The position numbers were made by a program, and so were the translations under genes. A DNA stretch of 64,000 bases, from contig JAJFIR010000036.1 of the NCBI GenBank assembly GCA_021774795.1, forward strand, positions 124,001 through 188,000. The letters are read 5' to 3'. Source of the stretch: Emcibacteraceae bacterium (GTDB lineage Bacteria; Pseudomonadota; Alphaproteobacteria; Sphingomonadales; Emcibacteraceae). A model generated the notes under the pieces. That model was not told the origin of the DNA and ran no database searches. It worked only from the letters and a program-made list of their open reading frames with translations. Below, in pieces: positions 58,644 to 64,000 of the stretch (the first letter of the stretch is position 1; each line of letters starts with the position of its first letter).

Positions 58644-61427
58644 TCAGTGTGCTTCATTCCAATTGTCGCCGATGCCACAGTCAACGGTTAAAGGCACTGA
58701 AATTTCGAGTGCAGGTAGCGGGGCCATTTCCATTATATTGGTAATAATCGGAATGGTTTTATTCACTTCATCTTCCGGGACTTCAAAAACAAGTTCATCA
58801 TGTACCTGAAGCAACATTTTAGCGTTCAGTCCCGCGTCCGCAAGCGCATCCGGCATTCGGATCATCGCCCGGCGGATTACGTCCGCTGCCGATCCCTGAA
58901 TAGGGGCGTTAATGGCGGCACGTTCACCAAACGATCGCTTCATCCCGTTTTTATCATTAATGCTGCCCACATGAATTTTACGGCCAAATATAGTCTCCAC
59001 ATATCCTTTATTTCGGCAATATTCTTTTGTATCCTCCATATAATGGCGAATGCCCGGGAAACGCTCAAAATATTTATCAATGAATGATTTTGCTTCTGTT
59101 CTGCTCATTCCTAATTGGCGCGCCAGCCCGAAAGAACTGATTCCATAAATTATACCAAAATTAATGGCTTTTGCCTGGCGCCGCACACCGGAATCCATTC
59201 CTTCGATTGGAACGCCAAATACTTCTGATGCGGTCATGGTGTGGATATCGATACCTTCACGGAACGCCTGCTTTAGACTATCAAGTTCAGCAATATGCGC
59301 CAGTAGCCTCAGTTCGATCTGGCTATAATCCGCGGCGATCAGTTTGTACCCGTCTTCTGGTATAAAAGCATTTCGGATTTTGCGGCCTTCTTCGCTGCGG
59401 ATTGGAATATTTTGCAAATTGGGATCGTTCGAAGAAAGTCGACCCGTGGTGGTTGACGCCATTGAATATGACGTATGTATTCGACCGGTTTGTTGATTAA
59501 TTTCATTTTGCAATGCATCTGTATAGGTGCTTTTTAATTTTGCGAGAGCCCGCCATTCCAGAACTTTCTCAGGCACGATATGACCTTCTGATGCTAACTT
59601 TTCTAAAATGTCGGCGCCGGTCGTGTAAGCACCGGTTTTACCTTTTTTGCCGCCGGGGATTGCCATCTCATCGAATAGCACTTCACCCAATTGCTTAGGG
59701 GATGCAATATTAAAGGGATGACCGACCAAAGTATGAATTACTCCTTCAAGCTCACCAAGCCTTACGGCAAATTCATTGGACAATCGGTTAAGCATATCAC
59801 GGTCTACTTTTATGCCATTATATTCCATACCCACAAGTATCGACACAAGGGGACGTTCCAGTGTTTCATATACGTTTAGCATTTTCTCCTGCACCAGACG
59901 CGGTTTTAAAAGCCGGTGCAGGCGACCGGTTATATCGGCATCTTCAGCAGCATACTCTGTTGCTTTTTCAAGTTCTATTTGGTCGAAAGTAAGTTGTTTT
60001 TTCCCCGTACCGACGATCTCTTTAAAGGGTATTGGGGTTATATCCAGATGAATTTGTGAAAGTTCGTCCATACCGTGTTTATTAACACCTGCGTCAAGAA
60101 CATACGAAATCAGCATGGTGTCATCTATAGGCATGATGTCAATATCATATTTTTTTAAAATTAATGCGTCATATTTTATATTCTGGCCAATTTTGATAAC
60201 CGCAGGATTTTTAAGAAGCGGGCGAAGAAGTGCCAGTGCTTCTTCTATGGGAATCTGGTCGATTAGTGGTGCCTCTGTCGGCGCGCTCAGTAAATCAACG
60301 GGTTCATCACTGTAGCTGACATGCTGCAAAGGAATATAGCAAGCTTCACCACTATCAATAGAAAGTGAAATCCCCACAAGCTTGGCAGCCATCGCTTTAA
60401 CGGAAGTCGTTTCTGTATCAATGGTCACCTGGCGTGCTTGTTCGGCTTTCTTTATCCATATATTAAGAGCTTCCACTGTCGAAACAGTTTCATACTTCAC
60501 GTCTTTTGGTACGGCATTTTCCACTGGCGCGAACTCTGCCGCCACGTCGGGGCCCATATGATTTAATACCCTTGTTTGCAAACTGCGAAAGTTTTGTTCT
60601 TCTAAAAAGGGCAATACCTTTTCGGGATCAATATCCCCTAATGTGAACCCTTCAAAACTTGGCAGGTCAGGAACACTTTGATCAAGGGTGACCAACTCTA
60701 AACTGACGCGCGCAAGATCTGCAAATTCGATAAGGTTTTCTCTTCTTTTATTTTGTTTAATTTCACCTGCCCGTTCCAGAAGAGTATCAAGATCTCCATA
60801 TTCTTCGAGAAGCAAAGCGGCCGTTTTTATGCCAATACCCGGCACACCAGGGATATTGTCGGCGCTGTCGCCGGCAAGGGCCTGGATTTCTATAACTTTT
60901 TCAGGACCCAATCCAAATTTTTTCTTCACCTCTTCTATACCGATATATCGATTTTTCATCGTATCAAACATTCGCACATTGTCTGTTACCAACTGCATTA
61001 AATCTTTATCGGAAGACACAATGGTGACCCGGTTCCCCTGTGCTTCCGCCTGTTTGGCATATGTTGCTATAATATCATCTGCTTCATACCCGTCACTATC
61101 AATGGAGGGCAAGTTAAAGGCGACTACCGCATCGCGGATTATGCTAAACTGCGGGACGAGATCATCAGGTGCCGGCGGCCGGTGAGCTTTATATTCCGGA
61201 TAAATGTCGTTGCGGAATGTTTTTCTCGCTGCATCAAATATTACGGCAAGGTGGCTTGGCCGTTCACTGTCGTCCAAATCCCTAAGCAACTTGAATAACA
61301 TATTACAAAATCCGGAAACAGCGTTAACAGGTGTTCCGTCAGGGCGGGTTAAAGGGCGAATGGCATGGTATGCTCTGAAAATAAAACTTGAGCCGTCAAT
61401 TAGATATAAGTGTTTTCCATTAGCCAT
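58644..61427 (-). CDS. polA: DNA polymerase I
   Basis: Repair and Okazaki-fragment processing polymerase. 927 residues with three domains: 5'-3' flap nuclease (GDSADNIPGVPGIG), 3'-5' proofreading exonuclease with all motifs intact (TIDTETTS, GQNIKYDAL, YAAEDADIT) and the polymerase (DYSQIELRLLAHIA, RRQAKAINFGIIYG, LLQVHDELVFE). Convergent with the FliL-like gene, 10 bases apart. Confidence 0.97.
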   Translation of the reverse strand: MANGKHLYLIDGSSFIFRAYHAIRPLTRPDGTPVNAVSGFCNMLFKLLRDLDDSERPSHLAVIFDAARKTFRNDIYPEYKAHRPPAPDDLVPQFSIIRDAVVAFNLPSIDSDGYEADDIIATYAKQAEAQGNRVTIVSSDKDLMQLVTDNVRMFDTMKNRYIGIEEVKKKFGLGPEKVIEIQALAGDSADNIPGVPGIGIKTAALLLEEYGDLDTLLERAGEIKQNKRRENLIEFADLARVSLELVTLDQSVPDLPSFEGFTLGDIDPEKVLPFLEEQNFRSLQTRVLNHMGPDVAAEFAPVENAVPKDVKYETVSTVEALNIWIKKAEQARQVTIDTETTSVKAMAAKLVGISLSIDSGEACYIPLQHVSYSDEPVDLLSAPTEAPLIDQIPIEEALALLRPLLKNPAVIKIGQNIKYDALILKKYDIDIMPIDDTMLISYVLDAGVNKHGMDELSQIHLDITPIPFKEIVGTGKKQLTFDQIELEKATEYAAEDADITGRLHRLLKPRLVQEKMLNVYETLERPLVSILVGMEYNGIKVDRDMLNRLSNEFAVRLGELEGVIHTLVGHPFNIASPKQLGEVLFDEMAIPGGKKGKTGAYTTGADILEKLASEGHIVPEKVLEWRALAKLKSTYTDALQNEINQQTGRIHTSYSMASTTTGRLSSNDPNLQNIPIRSEEGRKIRNAFIPEDGYKLIAADYSQIELRLLAHIAELDSLKQAFREGIDIHTMTASEVFGVPIEGMDSGVRRQAKAINFGIIYGISSFGLARQLGMSRTEAKSFIDKYFERFPGIRHYMEDTKEYCRNKGYVETIFGRKIHVGSINDKNGMKRSFGERAAINAPIQGSAADVIRRAMIRMPDALADAGLNAKMLLQVHDELVFEVPEDEVNKTIPIITNIMEMAPLPALEISVPLTVDCGIGDNWNEAH

Positions 61428-61530
61428 GCTGTTAATTTTCCATAATTATTTGATTTTTAAAGTGAATATTCATTGACCCATAGACTAGCGGATGATACCG
61501 AATAAACAAGCTCATATTGGATCATAAAAG

Positions 61531-62475
61531 ATGACAGATCAAGAACTCGCGATAAAAATTCGCGGACTAAAAAAAACATACGACGGTGAGGGAGCAACAG
61601 AACCCAAAGAAGCGTTAAAAGGAATTGATTTGTCCATTCCCAAAGGGTCCATTTTCGGACTTCTTGGCCCTAATGGCGCGGGCAAGTCAACAATCATAAA
61701 TATTATTGCAGGAATTGTTGATAAGACAAACGGAAATGTAGAAGTCTGGGGATTTGACATTAACGAAGATACGAGAAATGCCAAAGCCAATATCGGTATT
61801 GTACCCCAGGAAATAAATTTTGACGTCTATTTCACACCTTTTGAAATATTAGAACTTTATGCCGGTTATTACGGCATACCAAAAGCGGAGCGCCGTTCAG
61901 AAGAAATATTAGAAGCCATGCGCCTGGAAGAGCAACGCGATGCATACACGCGCTTTTTATCGGGCGGAATGAAGCGTCGGTTGCTTGTTGGAAAAGCGAT
62001 GGTACACAGCCCGCCTATTTTAGTGCTCGATGAGCCCACTGCCGGTGTTGATGTGGAGCTTCGGCAACATATCTGGCAATATGTCCGTGATCTAAACGAA
62101 AAGGGCGTAACGATCGTCCTGACCACTCACTATCTTGAAGAGGCGGAAGAACTATGTGATGAAATAGCCATCATAAATCACGGTGAACTTGTCATTTGTG
62201 ATAAAACCCCCAACTTGTTAAAGCAGCTTGATGAGAAAATGGTGGTAATACATCCGGTGTCTGCAATTGATGAAGTACCAATTGAAATCAGGGAAATCGG
62301 TGCCAAGTTAAACGAAGAGGGTGCCATCGTCATTCATTTTAGTCCAAGTGTTATCACTGTAGGGCAAATTTTGGATAAAGTTGCAAAAACCTCGATTGAA
62401 ATTGCTGATTTAAGAACAGAAGAAAGCGATCTTGAGGATATTTTTCTGCAACTTACAAAAAGTGAGAAAGAATAA
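61531..62475 (+). CDS. ABC transporter ATP-binding protein (ABC-2 type)
   Basis: 314 residues. Walker A GPNGAGKST, signature LSGGMKRRLL, Walker B LVLDEPTAGVD, and the H-loop in LTTHYLEEAEEL. A C-terminal extension of about 90 residues follows the nucleotide-binding domain, as in exporter ATPases with DrrA-like tails. No permease gene adjoins it: polA lies upstream in the other direction and nadB follows 12 bases downstream. Confidence 0.92.
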   Translation: MTDQELAIKIRGLKKTYDGEGATEPKEALKGIDLSIPKGSIFGLLGPNGAGKSTIINIIAGIVDKTNGNVEVWGFDINEDTRNAKANIGIVPQEINFDVYFTPFEILELYAGYYGIPKAERRSEEILEAMRLEEQRDAYTRFLSGGMKRRLLVGKAMVHSPPILVLDEPTAGVDVELRQHIWQYVRDLNEKGVTIVLTTHYLEEAEELCDEIAIINHGELVICDKTPNLLKQLDEKMVVIHPVSAIDEVPIEIREIGAKLNEEGAIVIHFSPSVITVGQILDKVAKTSIEIADLRTEESDLEDIFLQLTKSEKE

Positions 62476-62487
62476 GAGACGATAGGC

Positions 62488-64000
62488 ATGTCTTTGAACC
62501 ATGATTTTGACGTATTGGTAATTGGAAGTGGCGCAGCCGGTTTGAGCCTTGCTCTACATGTGGCGGATCATGCCAAAGTCGCTGTACTATCCAAAAATAA
62601 GATATCCAGTGGCAGCACGTCTTGGGCACAAGGAGGAATTGCGGCGGTTCTGGATGACCGTGATACTATGGAATCTCATATCGAGGATACTTTAAATGCC
62701 GGCGGCGGTTTATGTGACTATGAAGCGGTAAAGTTTGTTGTAAGCCAAGGAAAAGAAGCAATTAACTGGCTTATTAACAATGGGGCTGATTTTACCAGGG
62801 ATACAGAGTTTGATAAAGAAAAAATTGTTGATGGCGACTATCATTTAACGAAAGAAGGCGGTCATTCATTTCGCCGCGTTATACACAATGCCGATGCCAC
62901 GGGCAAAGAAGTACAGATTTCGTTGGAAAAAAAAGTAAGAAAACATCCCAATATTAAGTTATTCGAACATCATATGGCCGTCGATTTGGTAGGCACCAAG
63001 AAACCGAGCGCAAAAATGCAGAAATGTATTGGGGCTTACGTCCTTGATACAAAGCGCGGTAAAATTGATGTATTTCGCGCAAAGGCTACTGTGCTTGCCA
63101 CGGGCGGCGCAAGCCGTGCGTACCTTTATACGTCAAACCCCGACGGCTCCACCGGGGACGGCATTGCGATGGCGTGGCGTCTTGGATGCAGGGTTGCAAA
63201 TATGGAATTTAACCAGTTTCATCCGACTTGCCTCTATCATCCTGAGGCACGTACTTTTCTTTTAACGGAAGCACTTCGCGGTGAAGGTGCTTATCTTCTC
63301 CTACCCAACGGGAAACGGTTTATGGACCGCTTTGATGAAAGGGCGGAACTCGCGCCGCGCGATGTGGTGGCTCATGCCATTGATCATGAAATGAAACGGC
63401 TTGGTGTTGATTGTTTGTATCTGGATATTTCCCATAAAGATGATGACTTTATTAAAGAACATTTTCCGACAATTTATAAAAGGTGCTTGAAACTGGGATA
63501 TGATCTGACAAAAGATCCTATTCCGATCGTTCCTGCTGCTCATTACACTTGCGGCGGTGTAATGGCTGATTTGAATGCACGTACCGATGTCGGAAATCTT
63601 TATGCAATAGGGGAAGTTGCCCACACCGGCCTTCACGGAGCCAACCGTATGGCTAGCAATTCACTTCTTGAATGTCTGGTATTTGCAAATTCAGCTGCAA
63701 AAGACATATTGAAAAACTTAAAAAAAGAAAAACGGTTTGGGGAAATTAAACCGTGGGACGAAAGCCGGGTTACCGATTCTGATGAAGAAGTCGTCGTTTC
63801 CCATAACTGGAATGAACTTCGTCATTTCATGTGGGATTATGTAGGCATTGTTCGAACAACACGTCGGTTGCAGCGGGCCGCAAGACGCATTGATATGCTC
63901 GCCGGAGAGATAAGAGAATATTATAGTTTTTTTCGCATCAGCCCGGATCTTCTGGAGCTTAGAAATCTGGTCACCGTTGCTGATTTAATTGTCCATTCGG
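62488..64000 (+). CDS. nadB: L-aspartate oxidase, 3' partial
   Basis: Oxidises L-aspartate to iminoaspartate, the first step of NAD synthesis. 504 codons are visible with no stop, so the gene continues past the window; the family length of about 510-540 suggests only a short C-terminus is missing. FAD loop [13 protein letters not shown], then [38 protein letters not shown]-like [26 protein letters not shown], and [15 protein letters not shown] with [18 protein letters not shown]. Spacing of 12 bases to the ABC gene suggests one operon. Confidence 0.96.
   Translation, partial: MSLNHDFDVLVIGSGAAGLSLALHVADHAKVAVLSKNKISSGSTSWAQGGIAAVLDDRDTMESHIEDTLNAGGGLCDYEAVKFVVSQGKEAINWLINNGADFTRDTEFDKEKIVDGDYHLTKEGGHSFRRVIHNADATGKEVQISLEKKVRKHPNIKLFEHHMAVDLVGTKKPSAKMQKCIGAYVLDTKRGKIDVFRAKATVLATGGASRAYLYTSNPDGSTGDGIAMAWRLGCRVANMEFNQFHPTCLYHPEARTFLLTEALRGEGAYLLLPNGKRFMDRFDERAELAPRDVVAHAIDHEMKRLGVDCLYLDISHKDDDFIKEHFPTIYKRCLKLGYDLTKDPIPIVPAAHYTCGGVMADLNARTDVGNLYAIGEVAHTGLHGANRMASNSLLECLVFANSAAKDILKNLKKEKRFGEIKPWDESRVTDSDEEVVVSHNWNELRHFMWDYVGIVRTTRRLQRAARRIDMLAGEIREYYSFFRISPDLLELRNLVTVADLIVHS

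Overview
This window is ordinary chromosomal DNA from an alphaproteobacterium with a fairly AT-rich genome. Lineage markers are an Irr-type Fur regulator, the rpsT-rhodanese-dnaA-dnaN-recF-gyrB block, the mutM/ubiE-ubiB-coaBC-dut-moeB block, a DUF983 protein, and a FlaEY-like flagellin-related protein. I cannot fix the order. Coding density is very high. I found no tRNA, rRNA, CRISPR array, insertion sequence or prophage.

Layout. 1-6.1 kb: the 3' part of pnp, a nitronate monooxygenase-like flavoprotein, irr, an SH3-domain exported protein, a D-2-hydroxyacid dehydrogenase and an unknown conserved protein. 6.3-11.4 kb (minus strand): a ubiquinone / CoA / dUTPase operon (ubiE, ubiB, coaBC, dut, a small unknown acidic protein, an E1-like moeB). 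It diverges from mutM at 11.4 kb, which is followed by a secreted protein and an enoyl-CoA hydratase. 13.5-21.3 kb: rpsT, then the replication block. 21.3-28.4 kb: a VOC protein, a class A penicillin-binding protein, a DUF45 peptidase-like protein, a YcgN-like protein, a Sco1 protein and an ankyrin protein. At 26.3-30.7 kb lies a group of degenerate signalling proteins: an inactive-looking EAL protein, a LapG-like cysteine protease and a membrane sensor with a broken HD-GYP domain. 30.7-39.2 kb: small membrane and unknown proteins, a hydroxyisobutyrate-type dehydrogenase, slyX and gltD-gltB. 39.5-46.3 kb: hrpB, nrdA-nrdB behind a candidate NrdR-controlled promoter, then msrB and msrA. 46.4-48.5 kb: a methyltransferase and an O-antigen-ligase-like protein of the exosortase-associated type. 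48.6-55.2 kb: a tiny membrane ORF, tdh-kbl with an XRE-cupin regulator, plsC, a MATE exporter, folD and a YggT protein. 55.4-64 kb: the FlaEY-like protein and a FliL-like partner, polA, an ABC ATPase and the 5' nearly complete nadB.

How the genes work together. Most of the window is housekeeping: replication (dnaA, dnaN, recF, gyrB, polA), nucleotide supply and repair (nrdAB, dut, mutM, folD), nitrogen assimilation (gltBD), threonine breakdown (tdh-kbl), ubiquinone and CoA synthesis, and peptidoglycan synthesis. The points most worth a second look are four: the small ThiS-like protein fused by overlap to an E1 enzyme gene; the cluster of catalytically broken c-di-GMP-type domains around a LapG-like protease; the chimera of flagellar-type modules with a beta-propeller; and the habit of convergent genes here to share their stop codons with no terminator between them. 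I see no clear-cut undescribed defence or mobile system. All calls come from reading the sequence; no database search was run.
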